This document shows positions 23,950 through 36,772 of a stretch of DNA of 64,000 nucleotides, piece by piece. The notes under the pieces were generated by a model. The model was not told the origin of the DNA, did no database searches, and saw only the letters and a list, made by a program, of their open reading frames with translations. This DNA is from Coniferiporia sulphurascens. Its lineage: Eukaryota > Basidiomycota > Agaricomycetes > Hymenochaetales > Hymenochaetaceae. The stretch is taken from NCBI GenBank assembly GCA_002794785.1, contig NBBA01000003.1, positions 1,488,001 through 1,552,000 of the forward strand, given 5' to 3'. The position numbers and the translations under genes were made by a program. How positions within the stretch are numbered: position 1 is the stretch's first letter; each line of letters begins with the position of its first letter.

Positions 23950-25257
23950 ATGAGCTGGTCCGGGTACGTCTGCTCTGAATCCACAAGCGCATACACTTGA
24001 CCTCACATTGCGTAGCTTCAAGAAGACGATCAATAGGACGGGGACCACGGTATGGGTGCTGGCTGGCTCTTGGGGAACTGAACTCACGCACAACCACGTC
24101 TAGTTGATGCAAAAGACCGGTCAGATCGAGCGCACGATCGACACCGAGTTCCAAGACGAGCAGGTCAAGTTCAAGACGTACGTTGCATCCGCAGCTGGGC
24201 CTGCTCCTATGTGCGCTTACAACCATGCCCCAGGTTTGAGAAGGAGTGCCAGGCGCTACAGAAGGAAAGCAAGGCTTACCTAGACGCCATGCGAGGTGCG
24301 CATTGCATTGGTGCTTTGTGTGCTCATTGTGAAAGCTGATGTCCCCGTCCCATATGGCATACCCCCATGCCCACGGCAGCTATGACCGCGGCACAGACAC
24401 GCATCGCAGACCATATATCCACGTTCTACTCAGCTGCGGACCGCACATCGGACGGTGCGATGGCGAGCCACGCGTACAAACAGTCAGTTATGGAGCTGGA
24501 CGACGTGATAGGGCGGGAGCTGGTGCGTGTAGTCACCGCTTAAGCTGCTGTGGCTTGACGCTTCGTCCATCGCCCGCTGATCGTTACTTGTCTGCGCCTG
24601 CAGGATGCGCCATACCGCACGACAATTATGGAGCCCCTGGGAAAAATGAACGCGTACTTTCCTGTCGTCAACGAGCAGATCTCGAAGAGGAACAAAAAGG
24701 TGTGCGCTGGTTCTACCCATCTGACTCGTTCGTCTTGACGCGACTACTCTGGTTTGACACCTCTTTTCTGCGACGCAGCTCCTCGACTATGATGCAGCGC
24801 GAAACAAGTTGCGCAAGGTCATCGAGAAGCCCAGTGAAGACCCGACCAAACAACCTAAGGTGGCTTTCACAAACGTTAAACCCTTCCCTTCGTCTCACTT
24901 ATAATCGCTTCCAGGCCCAACAAGAGCACGACGACGCCAAGGAGGTTTTCGAGTTCCTTAATAACCAGCTCATCGAGGAGCTCCCGCAGCTGCTCGAGCT
25001 ACGTGTGCCGTTCTTCGATCCTAGCTTCGAGGCGATGATCCGCATGCAGTGCAAGTTCGCCGAGGAAGGATACGAGAAGCTTGGAGGCGTTCAACGGTAG
25101 TTTTCTCCTTGATTAGAAACTACAGGCTCGAGCTGAGAGGCCATACAGATATTTTGCAGATAATGTGCGAGAAGACTACGCCGCGGGCCAGCTTGACGCT
25201 CAGGTAGAAGGCGTGCTGCAGGAGATCAAGGAGCTCTCGATTTGTGGCGCGAGCTGA
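23950..25257 (+). CDS. hob3: BAR-domain protein Hob3 / Rvs161
   Basis: Nine exons: 23950-23963, 24016-24049, 24104-24177, 24234-24295, 24380-24522, 24604-24699, 24779-24859, 24915-25096 and 25149-25257. They total 264 residues, the usual size of Hob3/Rvs161. The protein starts MSWSGFKKTINRTGTT and contains LMQKTGQIERTIDTEF, AMTAAQTRIADHI, PYRTTIMEPLGKMNAYFP, EVFEFLNNQLIEELPQL, LRVPFFDPSFEAMI and YFADNVREDYA. All belong to the crescent-forming N-BAR fold. Rvs161 pairs with Rvs167 and binds curved membranes at endocytic sites, linking them to actin. The first exon is only 14 nt, so frame-based start prediction would miss it. Confidence 0.95.
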
Positions 25258-25582
25258 GGGGTTTTCTAACTGCTCTGCGATTTTTGCCCCAATTCTTCGT
25301 TTCGGCAGACTTTATCTGAGGGCACAATTTGTACCACTTTCCGTATTAATTTCTGCAACACTCATGACTATTCAAGGCATTCGGAAGGGGATGGGAATAA
25401 GAAGGAGGTCTTCCACTTTGTAGTTCTACCAATGCTAATACTACAACACGACTCGACTGAGCGAGAGAAATTTACCCATTTATATTTCCACGTTGAAGCT
25501 TGTTGCTATATGGGAAAAAGGTGGTTAAATATAGCATCTGAACGACGAGAGTACCACATCAACATGAGACTCACAAACTTAT
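25258..25582. other. Intergenic between convergent genes
   Basis: A 325-bp AT-rich spacer holding the 3' ends of hob3 and the RS/RGG protein gene. Nothing else is seen. Confidence 0.5.
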
Positions 25583-28500
25583 TTACGATAACCGGTCTTC
25601 GAGACTGAGTTTGGCGTTGTCACTTTGATCAGGTCGTCCAACGCCCGCGGTATGGCCTTGTCCACGTCCCCTGCCGCGACCGCGTCCCCTTACCTGGCCA
25701 CGCCCACCGCCTCGGAAAGGAGGTACTACGCGCGAAGGCGTCAATTGATCGTTCAAACGGTCGAGCAATGCGGGTGTAGTGTCGTCCGAGGAAGATCTAC
25801 GGCGATGTGACCGTTCGTCTTCCTGCGGAGTGCGGCGCCCCCGCCTTTCTCCCACCGAGTCTTCGCCGTTGGGACGAATGGGCAAAGCGGGCGCCGAGCT
25901 TATCCGGTCTGCAAATCGTATAGGGTTATTCGTAGTGGGCGAAGGACCAGACCTACTTGGCCGTCGAATGATGGGGGTGGACGGTGTCTGTATCTGAGGC
26001 GGGGGAATGTCGAAACGGTCTCTCAGCTCAAGACGAGTTACAGGGCTTTTCGGGACCATGGGCGTAGCTGTTGTCGATTTAAAATCCTCATCCTTTTTGC
26101 GCTTGTTTTGCGTGGAAGGCTTGCGGGGCAGGTTCTGAGGACCGCGTGGAGGCGATGGCGGCAGGGGTCGGGCTTGCGGTATCGTGTATGACAGGGTCCC
26201 GGGTTCAGCTGTTTGAAAGGGGGTTTGGAGAGCGGGAACGCGAGGGTGAGGGAGACGATTGGGTGATGTCTGTGCGTCGCCGCCATTCCCAGCCAGATCG
26301 TATGCATTTTCGACATCCTCTTCATCATCAGGTCCGTCAGAAGAGCCATCAACATATCGATAGCGAGGGTTGACCTCAGGTGCAATATAGCCATCGTAAC
26401 TATTTCGGCTTGAACCAGGACGCGCCGAGATTTCGTGTGCTTGAAGATACAATGAATCCAGGGGTGCATTAGCCTGCAGCTGCGTAGAGCTGAGTGCACC
26501 TCCCCGACCAGGAGGATAACCTGTATTGTATGATTGCTCTGGCTTGTCGTAGACGTTCCCAAGATTATGATCACCCAAAAAAGTCTGCTCGGGGTTAGGA
26601 GCGTCGATATCAGATTGAATAAGACGCTGCTGCATGGGAGCGTGACGGATTGCAGAAATGATTTCCTGGGGGCGACTCACGCGATCACCGTCTTGATCCG
26701 GACCCCCGTCGACAAAAAAATTAGACGAGCTCTGCTGAGTGTATTGATCGTCGTTGAGCCGGTTCGGACGGGACGAGCTCCCCTCGCGCTGATCTGCATA
26801 CCTCGGGTTTGGTGACGCATTCCGTCCCGGGCGATACGTACTTGCCCTCCTGTCATAAGAATAACGCCTGTAATCTTCGTCCTGAGAAAATGGGCCACGC
26901 TCTATCTGGCGCAGATGTGGCGGGGTATTTCTACCTGGTGAGCGTGCCATTGGCCGTTTGGATTCGTTATACGACTCGCGAGGAATATTGCGTTCGAAAT
27001 CATGCCTGATTGGTGGCGGCGAACGAGATACACGTTCATTTCCCAGACGTCTATCCATACGATCATTGGCGAGGGTACGGCTGTTAGACTCTGGGGAGAT
27101 TTGACGGTTAAAGCGCCTTGAATCTGTTTGAAGGGGAACCCTGGGTGGCGGTAAGGAATCCCCAGCGGAACGCCAAGACGAGCGCCCATCGGATGGAAGC
27201 CGTATGTTGCGAGGGGGCGTTCGATTACGTGGGGAAGGATGCCCAATCCGGTGGGGAGGAGTCCTCGCCCCGCCACCACCGCTGCCACGATATGAGGACC
27301 CGCGATAGCTTGGGGAGGGTCCCCGAACTGGTAGACTGGGAGAATAGGGCCTGTACGAATCACCCGAATGCGAGCTCCTGCGGTCATCGCCAAATCGGGG
27401 AATGGGACTAGGGGACCGATAACCTCGCGTCGTCCTGCGGCCCCTTTCATCTTCGTCACGATTCCAGCCTCCACTCCTCGGAGACCCACCACGTAGCATA
27501 CTTGATCGACGACTAGAATGATCTCGATCCGAAGGCGGTTTAATACTCCTGTCGAGTGATGTTGCCTTCGTAGAAAATTCGTTCGTAGCAGACGTACTCC
27601 GCTCATTGTGTTGAGATACGACCGCTCTGGGTTGAGTAGACGAGAGACGCTGGTAAAGAGGTGTTTTGTTCACTTCCGCGGTGCTAGGACCTTGATTACT
27701 GGTAGAGGAGCGGCCTGTAGGTGACTCCGGGGCAGGAAACATGAAGTCGTCTTCCCCTTGTATCTGCGCTTCTTGCTGTTCCGTTTCGGTCGTAGTTTCT
27801 AAATTTGACTGCTCTTCCCTCAACCTTTTCGCAGGAGGTGACTGTGGGCGTGCGGCTTGCGTGTATGCGTGTCCAGAAGCAATCGCAACACCATCGCTGT
27901 CGTTTTCTGTTTTCACTACGTGCGTAAGACTGCGCTTACGTTTGAGCATAATCTGAGCCGAAGACTGGTGTGATATGGCCGGTGGCGGCGTTGGCGTCCG
28001 AGGCGGCTCGACTTTGATTTTGCCTCCGGATGTCATCAGGGGTGGTGAAGGCATCCCGGAGAGCTCCTGGTTGTCCTGTCTCAACCGCTTGTTCTGCGCC
28101 ACATCACCTGATGGCAACGCCGGCGCCGAATGTTTACGCTTCATAGACCCTAGGACTGCGGTGGCCTTGGGGCTAGCACCCGCTCTGGGAGGCGGACGCG
28201 AAGGAAGTGGATGGGGTTTACGCGGTGGTGTGGCCTGTTTAAGGGACGATGCATGGCTTCCCTGCACGCCTGAGTCCAGGCCTTTGGACAGGCCAGAAGA
28301 TCTAACAGCCTTCAGAATCTTGTCCTGTCCGTCATTCTTGTGGGTGCCGTCATTGTGTCGTTGCTGGTCTATCTCCTGTTCTCCCCGAGGAGATACCACC
28401 GGTCCGTTTGCCGATGAAACCACAGAAGATAGCCCGGTACTGTGTGTATTCCCAGCTGTTCCTTCTCCGCCCCGACTCTCCCCTACGTCCCTGACTACAC

Positions 28501-30064
28501 GCTCTTCACGACTGATCTCCTGCGGAACCTGGCTGGCTTCGGGTAGTGACGGCGCTCTTAACTGTACTCCGTGAACCGTCTGCCCTCCGTTTGGGAAGGG
28601 TGCGGCGGCACGCTTTTGTACAGCACCGGGGAGTATGGCGCCCGCCAATTGTGGCACCCCAGACTGACTTGGGGCGCTCGATTCGGCCTCTGGAGAGCCC
28701 AAGGACATCGTGGAGGGCTCTGACGAGGTACCATCGTCCACATTACGTGGAGGCAAAGCAGTAGACGAATTGGGAGCAACACCGACACTTTGTGGTGCTG
28801 ACGGACGGTCTTGTTCATGAACCCTATGAGTGCCGGATAAAGTAGTCCGATTTATCGGAGCAAAGCGTGATAGTTCTACCAAAGTGGTGACCGGAGCAGT
28901 AATTGTTTCACCTTCCTTCTTGTTGCCTACTTCTTTTTCCAAATCAGTGTTGAGTCGAGTAGCCCCATGCGCCTGCGCGTAAGCTATTGAAATATTTGAA
29001 ACCGTCGGTGCTGTAAGTAAAACGGGTGTAACTGCCGGAACAAGCCGTGACAGGGCCGTGGGGCTGCCCGATTGTGTCTGAGAAGAAATGTTTGCAGCTT
29101 GGACTTGTGAAGGAAGTTCCGGGGTAATGAGCAGAGGGGAACGGGGTGAGGCACTCTGCGACGTAGAAAGGCCCGGTGTCACAGGCTGAGATTGCACGTT
29201 CGTCGTTGCTAACTCCATTCGGTACGTAGAGTCTTTTTCGCCGGACCGCTGCTCGACCGGGGGTGTTTTTTGTTTGCTCACTAAGACTTCGCCCCATGCC
29301 TCGCGCTCCTCGTTCAGTAATACAGTCAAAGGAGAAAGAGGGGTTTTTGCCAGACCTTGCACCATGTCCATTAACGATGTACTTGAATCACCTTTAAAAG
29401 CCGTTGTGTGGCCAAAAGCAGCAGGAACTGAAGCCGACGGACCAATTGTTAGCAGCACTGTCGGGCCGGGGGGGTCCGCTATGATAGTAGAAGCTACAGC
29501 CACAGTCGAGGTTGACGGTTCGAAAATAACTCCAAGCGCATTTTCGAAGGGCTGAGCACGTGCTGCGCGCTCGCCAGGCAAAGGCCATGCAAAAGAGCCG
29601 GTCTCTTCAGTTGTATCGGATACGACATCTGTGGCGAGCCTCGCCGGTGTGGCGGCGCTTGGCTGTTCTAGGCTGTCAAGGGGGGGCTTGGTGGTCTGTT
29701 CCTTAATCGATGTTATGACAGCCGGAACAACTGGTTCGACTTCAAATGCAGATGATGCAGCGAGCTGCAGGTCTGAAATCTGCAGAGAAGTAACACCCGA
29801 ATCGACGCTTGGATCTACCATTCCCAGTCTTGTGAGTAAAGGGTTGGGGTTATTTGGTAAAGATGTTCCACGGGCGTCCGGGGTACCATTGAAGGCTTCC
29901 TGGTTATCTTCGCTTTGGTGATTTTGCTCTTGTTCTTGAGGGTCTTGTATTTTTCTGTCAGATATGCGCTGACTGAGAGGAAGCTTGGTGCCAGCGGGAG
30001 GCTTAGCGCCAATATGCTTGAAGGAAAAGTTCGAGAACGACGGCGGGCTCTCTCGGCCGGACAT
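25583..30064 (-). CDS. Large disordered RS/RGG-rich protein, uncharacterised
   Basis: A single open exon of 1,493 residues from ATG 30064 (MSGRESPPSFSNFSFKHIG). An upstream in-frame ATG at 30214 would add 50 residues, but it lies in the promoter shared with palC. Composition is Ser/Pro/Arg/Gln-rich with no folded domain. The middle (about 900-1200) is rich in SPR/RSP dipeptides and RRSS runs, and the C-terminus has an RGG/GR block (RGQVRGRGRGRGRGQG). The end, LSLEDRLS, repeats a short L-x-x-R-I/L motif also found as LSQRIS (30-35), LLTRLG (about 74), LYQRLS (about 800) and LLDRLN (about 1438). RS and RGG content suggests RNA binding or a condensate scaffold; that is inference. I do not recognise a family. 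Confidence 0.75.
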   Translation of the reverse strand: MSGRESPPSFSNFSFKHIGAKPPAGTKLPLSQRISDRKIQDPQEQEQNHQSEDNQEAFNGTPDARGTSLPNNPNPLLTRLGMVDPSVDSGVTSLQISDLQLAASSAFEVEPVVPAVITSIKEQTTKPPLDSLEQPSAATPARLATDVVSDTTEETGSFAWPLPGERAARAQPFENALGVIFEPSTSTVAVASTIIADPPGPTVLLTIGPSASVPAAFGHTTAFKGDSSTSLMDMVQGLAKTPLSPLTVLLNEEREAWGEVLVSKQKTPPVEQRSGEKDSTYRMELATTNVQSQPVTPGLSTSQSASPRSPLLITPELPSQVQAANISSQTQSGSPTALSRLVPAVTPVLLTAPTVSNISIAYAQAHGATRLNTDLEKEVGNKKEGETITAPVTTLVELSRFAPINRTTLSGTHRVHEQDRPSAPQSVGVAPNSSTALPPRNVDDGTSSEPSTMSLGSPEAESSAPSQSGVPQLAGAILPGAVQKRAAAPFPNGGQTVHGVQLRAPSLPEASQVPQEISREERVVRDVGESRGGEGTAGNTHSTGLSSVVSSANGPVVSPRGEQEIDQQRHNDGTHKNDGQDKILKAVRSSGLSKGLDSGVQGSHASSLKQATPPRKPHPLPSRPPPRAGASPKATAVLGSMKRKHSAPALPSGDVAQNKRLRQDNQELSGMPSPPLMTSGGKIKVEPPRTPTPPPAISHQSSAQIMLKRKRSLTHVVKTENDSDGVAIASGHAYTQAARPQSPPAKRLREEQSNLETTTETEQQEAQIQGEDDFMFPAPESPTGRSSTSNQGPSTAEVNKTPLYQRLSSTQPRAVVSQHNERSTSATNEFSTKATSLDRSIKPPSDRDHSSRRSSMLRGGSPRSGGWNRDEDERGRRTTRGYRSPSPIPRFGDDRRSSHSGDSYRPYSPSLPVRGPSPSYRGSSYRGSGGGGARTPPHRIGHPSPRNRTPPRNIRLPSDGRSSWRSAGDSLPPPRVPLQTDSRRFNRQISPESNSRTLANDRMDRRLGNERVSRSPPPIRHDFERNIPRESYNESKRPMARSPGRNTPPHLRQIERGPFSQDEDYRRYSYDRRASTYRPGRNASPNPRYADQREGSSSRPNRLNDDQYTQQSSSNFFVDGGPDQDGDRVSRPQEIISAIRHAPMQQRLIQSDIDAPNPEQTFLGDHNLGNVYDKPEQSYNTGYPPGRGGALSSTQLQANAPLDSLYLQAHEISARPGSSRNSYDGYIAPEVNPRYRYVDGSSDGPDDEEDVENAYDLAGNGGDAQTSPNRLPHPRVPALQTPFQTAEPGTLSYTIPQARPLPPSPPRGPQNLPRKPSTQNKRKKDEDFKSTTATPMVPKSPVTRLELRDRFDIPPPQIQTPSTPIIRRPSRSGPSPTTNNPIRFADRISSAPALPIRPNGEDSVGERRGRRTPQEDERSHRRRSSSDDTTPALLDRLNDQLTPSRVVPPFRGGGRGQVRGRGRGRGRGQGHTAGVGRPDQSDNAKLSLEDRLS

Positions 30065-30354
30065 TTCAAAGGCAAAACGATGACTGTATGCGGATCTGAA
30101 AGGCAATGAAATGCCGTTTGGGTAGCACTTATTAGATAGTGCTTGCGGTGCAGAGACGGATTCGTACCCCCTGCCAGTTCTTGAAGAAAGGTGGCGAGGG
30201 ATTGGATGGTACATGCACGTTCAAGTACAAATTGCGTGGAAAAAAGGCACGAGGGTATAGTCGATAGATACGTAATGAACTCCCACGACTTCTTAAGTAC
30301 GTACTGCTTATGATCTTCCATTCGCTTGCAAGTCCTCGGACTCGACCCCTCAAT
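30065..30354. promoter_or_regulatory. Shared divergent promoter (RS/RGG protein / palC)
   Basis: A 290-bp interval separates the opposite start codons. It must carry both promoters; no TATA box is obvious. Confidence 0.4.
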
Positions 30355-31961
30355 ATGACAACCTACCTATACGAGCTCCCGACAACAGGGGCGGTCTCCT
30401 TCTCAGACTTCTGCGTGGACCAAGATGCATCCTATACAACAAGGATTGCAGATGCGACCCAAGCACGCGCCAACCTCCGCGCCGTGCTCAAGGAGAGCAA
30501 GCGCACTGACGGTGAAAAGGACTTCCTGCGTGTCGTCAAGGTACAGTCATATTTGCACTATACCCACGCGCCGCGCCGATGCCTGACGTCTGTGAGCAGG
30601 TCGTGGACGAGTATTTGCCGCTTCTGTACGGCATTAAGGCGTGCATCGATGCGAAGGAGATCGTTCTCTCCTCCGAACCAGGTGAGTGCACGCGCATATA
30701 CGCAGTCACCTGTACACGCAGACCGAGTCGTGTTCGTATCGTAATGATCAGTATTCAGTTGGCGTTCCACGCTATCCGCGTCATTCTTCAATTCATCGCC
30801 TCGGCAGTCTCTACCGTCGCTGCACGCAGACCTCGCCTTCACCCTACTCACATATGCTTTCGCGCTCTCGAACCTAGCGCGCAGTACCGTAGCCGCGTTG
30901 GGTCGCTACGAAAGCGAGCGTGCAATCTCGGAGGCCGCGCGCAAGGCAAAGGACGAGAAACTTAACTTTGCCGTTGCGCTTTTGCGCCGCGCAAGCGGAG
31001 TCTTCGGACACCTCAGCGAAACGGTGCTTCGAGAGTGGGACAGGAGTGACTCGTCTGTGCACAGCAGACCACCAGATGTGACGCAAGAAGTAACAAGTGC
31101 GCTCGCAAAGTCCGTCCTTTCTTGCGTCATCTGCGGCATGCCCAAGGGGATCAAACTAACGAGTGACCTATCAGAATGGCCCTCGCGGATGCGCAGCAGC
31201 TCGCCATCCGCAAGCTCATGTCAAAATCCGTCTACGACAGCACCCTCTCGCCAGGTCCGCCTCTTCCGAAATCCCACCCTTCACCCGCACTCATTGCAAA
31301 ACTCTACTTCGAATGCGCCGAGCTCTACTCGTCCGCGCGCGCACTCGCCAAGACTCCCGGCGCGTCACATACGCGAACAAAGAACGGCGCCCGCGAGAGC
31401 GAGGACGTCGCTCCGGCGCTGCGCCACTATCTCGCAGACGCTGCCGACCTCTGCGGCGCGCTCGCGCGCAAATGGCTCGGCGTAGACGCGGGAGAACGCA
31501 AGGAAGATAGCACGCAGGGCGGTGTCGCGGTTGCGTTCCTCGCGTGGGCGAAGGACGGGCTTGAAGAGCTTCGCAAGACGCGCCGTACGCGTATGAGCCT
31601 CGACAAGGAGCGCCGCGAGGCGCGTGAGCGGATGAAGGATTCGGTTGAGGAGGAGCTGGAGGCGGTCGGCGTTTTCTGGGCATATTATAAAAAGATGAAC
31701 GACTCGCTGCATTTCCAACCTGTCCCGCCTACGTCTGAGCTGCAGACACTCATCCCGGCAGGCCGGGCGGCGGTCTTGGCAGAGCCGTTCGTACCTCCCG
31801 CCGCATTGTTCGGCCCAGGATCAGCAGAACATGTCCGGCGCCAAGCTGAGCTACTTGAGCTCAGTGAGATTGCCAAGTCTGGTGACGATGGAAGTCTGCC
31901 ACAGGGCGGGTCTTCCGCAGGATACAAACCGAATTATGCCGGTGCAGGATCGTACTTCTAA
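30355..31961 (+). CDS. palC: pH-response regulator PalC (BRO1 domain)
   Basis: Exons 30355-30540, 30600-30681, 30752-31109 and 31175-31961 encode 470 residues, the usual PalC length. The N-terminus TYLYELPTTGAVSFSDFC, the central KMALADAQQLAIRKLMSKS and the PPLPKSHPSPALIAKLYFEC segment are characteristic of PalC, a BRO1-domain protein. PalC links the plasma-membrane pH sensor complex to ESCRT-III (Snf7/Vps32) in the Pal/Rim ambient-pH pathway. The third donor (GTCCGT) is weak, but it is the only one that gives the conserved LAK-MALADAQ junction. An in-frame ATG exists at 30310; 30355 is preferred because family members begin close to TYLYELP. The C-terminus ends with a Gly/Tyr-rich tail. Confidence 0.85.
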
Positions 31962-32052
31962 TATCAATGTACTAACAATGTAATATTCCTATCATCAATC
32001 TGTTGTATAATATAATCCAGTTGGACAGATTCCCTCCAAATTGATCATCCTA

Positions 32053-33088
32053 CTATGCCTCTTCCGATTGGAAAGGAGGCAAACCCCATGCTGCGGGATC
32101 AAAGTCCTCCAGCGACTGCAGGGTCTCATCGGCTGTGTGGACGGCTGAGGCTCCAACTTCAAGGAGGTTGGCATCTGGGACCCACACAACTTTTTCACGG
32201 AAAAAGGATTCGGACCAAAGTTGGGTGTATGCGAAGAGAAAAGAAAAACTCACCATTCATACCAGCTCTCTTCCCAGCTTCTACACCAGGAAGCGCATCC
32301 TCAAATACAAGTCCCTTTGCCCTCTCCTCCCTCTCCTCCGCGCTCGCCTCACGCACTTCCCCCATCCCGACTTCCCTCCCCAACATCTGCTTCGCAGCCA
32401 CCAAAAAGATGTCCGGGAAGGGCTTCCCGCGGCTCTTCTCGAACCAGCCGTCGTTCCCGCACACGATGTTCTTTCCGAAGAGCCCGAAGATCTCCTGGAG
32501 GTTGACCGTCTTCAGCTCGAACTTCTCGCGGCGCGAACCAGTGGCGAGCACAATCGGTACACCATGCGCGTGGAGGTGCCGCACAAGGCGCACGGCGCCG
32601 GGCAGCGGGTGGACGTGCGGCCAGAGTATGTCCTGCTGTGCGTCGCGTGCGCGCAGATATTCCTCAATAGTGAGAGAGATACCCGGGAAGAACGAGAGGA
32701 GGTGCTCAGCGGCCTGGCGTTCGGCTGTCTGCCGAGAACGGGGCACGATTAAGCTGCCGCAGGAACTCAGTGGGGACAAGAGACTGACGTTTGCCCATTA
32801 GACCGGCCTTAATCGACCAGGTCATTTCCTTCCCATAGGCCGCGAGGATATTGTCTGAAGAGTTATGAGCACTTGTTCAAGATAATATACTGGCTTTAAA
32901 ATGAAGCTCGCTTGTGACATCCGTATAAATGCGCTCTGTATCGATGAGCAAGCCTACAGGGGACACAAATAAGTACTGATAAAGGGCTTGTAGATGGATA
33001 TTTGACTACCATCCATATCAAATACAACATATTCTATCTTTGGCCTGGGGTTGGGCGATACGGGAGGCGTGTCGGGGATCGTGGACAT
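32053..33088 (-). CDS. HAD-superfamily phosphatase (HDHD1 / pseudouridine-5'-phosphatase-like)
   Basis: Minus-strand exons 33088-33010, 32953-32912, 32854-32789, 32724-32254 and 32189-32053 give 264 residues. HAD motif I is VVFDMDGLLIDTE (nucleophile Asp24, acid Asp26). The cap domain holds TWSIKAGLMGKPERQAAEH, motif II is PIVLATGS, and motif IV is GLVFEDALPGVEAGKRAGM. This is the HDHD1/DOG-type subgroup, which dephosphorylates small sugar or nucleoside phosphates. Intron 2 is best explained by a GC donor: the GT alternative would leave a 36-nt intron and insert seven foreign residues. The stop lies 91 bp from that of palC on the other strand, so the transcripts probably overlap at their 3' ends. 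Confidence 0.88.
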
Positions 33089-33275
33089 TGCGGTCGAAAT
33101 GATGGAACCCTGAACGTCTGAGCGAAGCAAAAACCTGAAGCCCATCGGAAAGGTAAATCTACGCGGATCGCGCCGCCGCCGGGTTAGCTAATCAATGAAT
33201 CTCCCACGATTAGTACTTGCGTCACTACGTGTACAAATCGTCCAGCATTTCTCGTTCACCCACACGTTCAGCGAC
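33089..33275. promoter_or_regulatory. Shared divergent promoter (HAD / glutaredoxin)
   Basis: A 187-bp interval lies between opposite start codons. No defined elements are recognised. Confidence 0.4.
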
Positions 33276-34160
33276 ATGGAACTACCAAAGCCTTCAACGA
33301 GCTCGAGTCCCTCGCGCGGCTTCCGCTCGCCCTATCGCCGCAGGCGTATCATATGGGCCGTAGTCCTGTTCTCCATCACAGCCCTCGTCTTCCTCACGCC
33401 GTCGTCCTTCTGGGACACGGGCCACGGGCGTGCGTTGGTCGACGCAGGCCGTGCTTGGGTGCCCTCCAAAATCGGCGGGGTCCAGCCGTACACCCCCGGA
33501 GAAGAGATTCGCGACCTTCTGCACATGGTGGCGAGCTCCGAGCTGAAGATCCCGCATGACGTAGACCCAGCGCAGCCGCTGGGGCGCGAGGTGTATGATC
33601 CCAATTTTGGGGAAAACGTAGCATGGCTCAAGGAAGCGCAGGCGGACCCCCCGGTGATTGTCTTCAGCAAGGCATGTCCCTGTCCATTCGTTAGTACATA
33701 GAGTGTCTTATGCTAATATCCCGTCTCTCCGGCTGTTCAGACATACTGCCCGTAAGTCTTGCGGATCAGCTGTCATCATCTGGGATTCTCCCGCTGACAA
33801 GGTTAATCAAGGTACTCGAAGAAGGCGAAAGAGCTTCTCCAAACTTATAATCTCTCGCCGCCTCCCAAAGTCGTCGAAGTCGACTTGAGAGGTATGTCGT
33901 CTCTCCCGCATTCGTCCCTGTTCTTTCTGATTGTTTTTACCTCAGATGACGCAGATATTCTTAAGGCCTTACTGACGCGCCTTACCGGCCAATCGACGTT
34001 CCCCAACGTATTTATTGATGGACAGTCGATCGGCGGGTCGGACGACTTGGCGAAGCTACACAGTCAGGGACAGCTCGTCAACTTGCTGACGGACGCAGGC
34101 GTGAGCACGAATATCAAGGGTAGTGCGGACTATGAGCCCTCGGATGGAGACTCCGAATGA
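33276..34160 (+). CDS. Membrane-anchored monothiol glutaredoxin (Grx6/Grx7-like)
   Basis: Exons 33276-33671, 33741-33751, 33812-33891 and 33946-34160 encode 233 residues. A short basic N-terminus precedes one transmembrane segment (IIWAVVLFSITALVFL), giving a type II topology like yeast Grx6/Grx7 of the early secretory pathway. After a spacer comes the thioredoxin fold: PPVIVFSKTYCPYSKKAKEL with active-site Cys135 (CPYS, monothiol), then TFPNVFIDGQSIGGSDDL, which supplies the cis-Pro and glutathione-binding GGSDD. The 11-nt second exon encodes T-Y-C-P, that is the catalytic cysteine. The intron before it has a GC donor (CAAG|GCATGT). Confidence 0.9.
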
Positions 34161-34952
34161 AACGGAGACTGAGGTCTAGCTTTCATATATTGGGCATCGT
34201 GTTGTGTAAGTTATACGTGAAAGTATCCGCGATCTTGTATGTATACTTAAAGTGATGATCTGTCGGGAGCGCTTGTCTACTTGGAGATAATACCCCCGTC
34301 GGCGTCAGCTCGAGCCAAGCCGTCCACCGTGCTTCTCACCTGCACTTGTCCATACTGGCTGCTTGCATCGATATGCAGACTGCATCTGTCAGAAACTTCG
34401 AATTGCTCATGGTTTAAGACAAGAGGCCCGCCCCGTCATTATGGTATTCCTGTCTGTTTAGTCGCAATACTGTCGTCTTGGTTCTGAGCTCACCTTGGTG
34501 CTAATTGGTTTACTTGCGCCGGGTCTGCATTTGAGAACCAGTCAGAGTAGTGAGAATATGTGCGTGTCCGTTGACGAGAGAACTATATGCTAGTGGCTCT
34601 ACTTCCGCGGACTTAGAATAGGGTTACCGTTAGAGTAAGCACAAACATGAACCCGGTTGGCCAGTATTCGTTCAACATTACCTAGACACCCGGAAGTTGA
34701 CCGACGGGATATGTGGGAAAGAGGATAGGAACAGGACGGATCCCGCCGGACTAATAGACGTCGTCCACTGATATCCAAACAAATGTGAATAATTTACATC
34801 GGGCTGATCAACCCGGGCCGGCATACATCCAACTTATAAGCAGATGCTCGATAGCACAATACTTACTCAGCCATCGTGCCCGTCGACGTCCCCCCTTTCC
34901 ACCTTTCTCCAAAGCCACCATTCGCCGCCAAGCGTTCTCTTTATTGCGGAAA
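34161..34952. other. Intergenic, no gene recognised
   Basis: About 0.8 kb between the glutaredoxin and NPY1 genes, both on the plus strand. Only chance frames are seen. Confidence 0.5.

Positions 34953-36772
<1,820 letters not shown>

Noticed and set aside
32913..32953. GT-donor version of HAD intron 2
   Set aside because: It would leave a 36-nt intron, too short for efficient splicing, and insert seven residues absent from the family.
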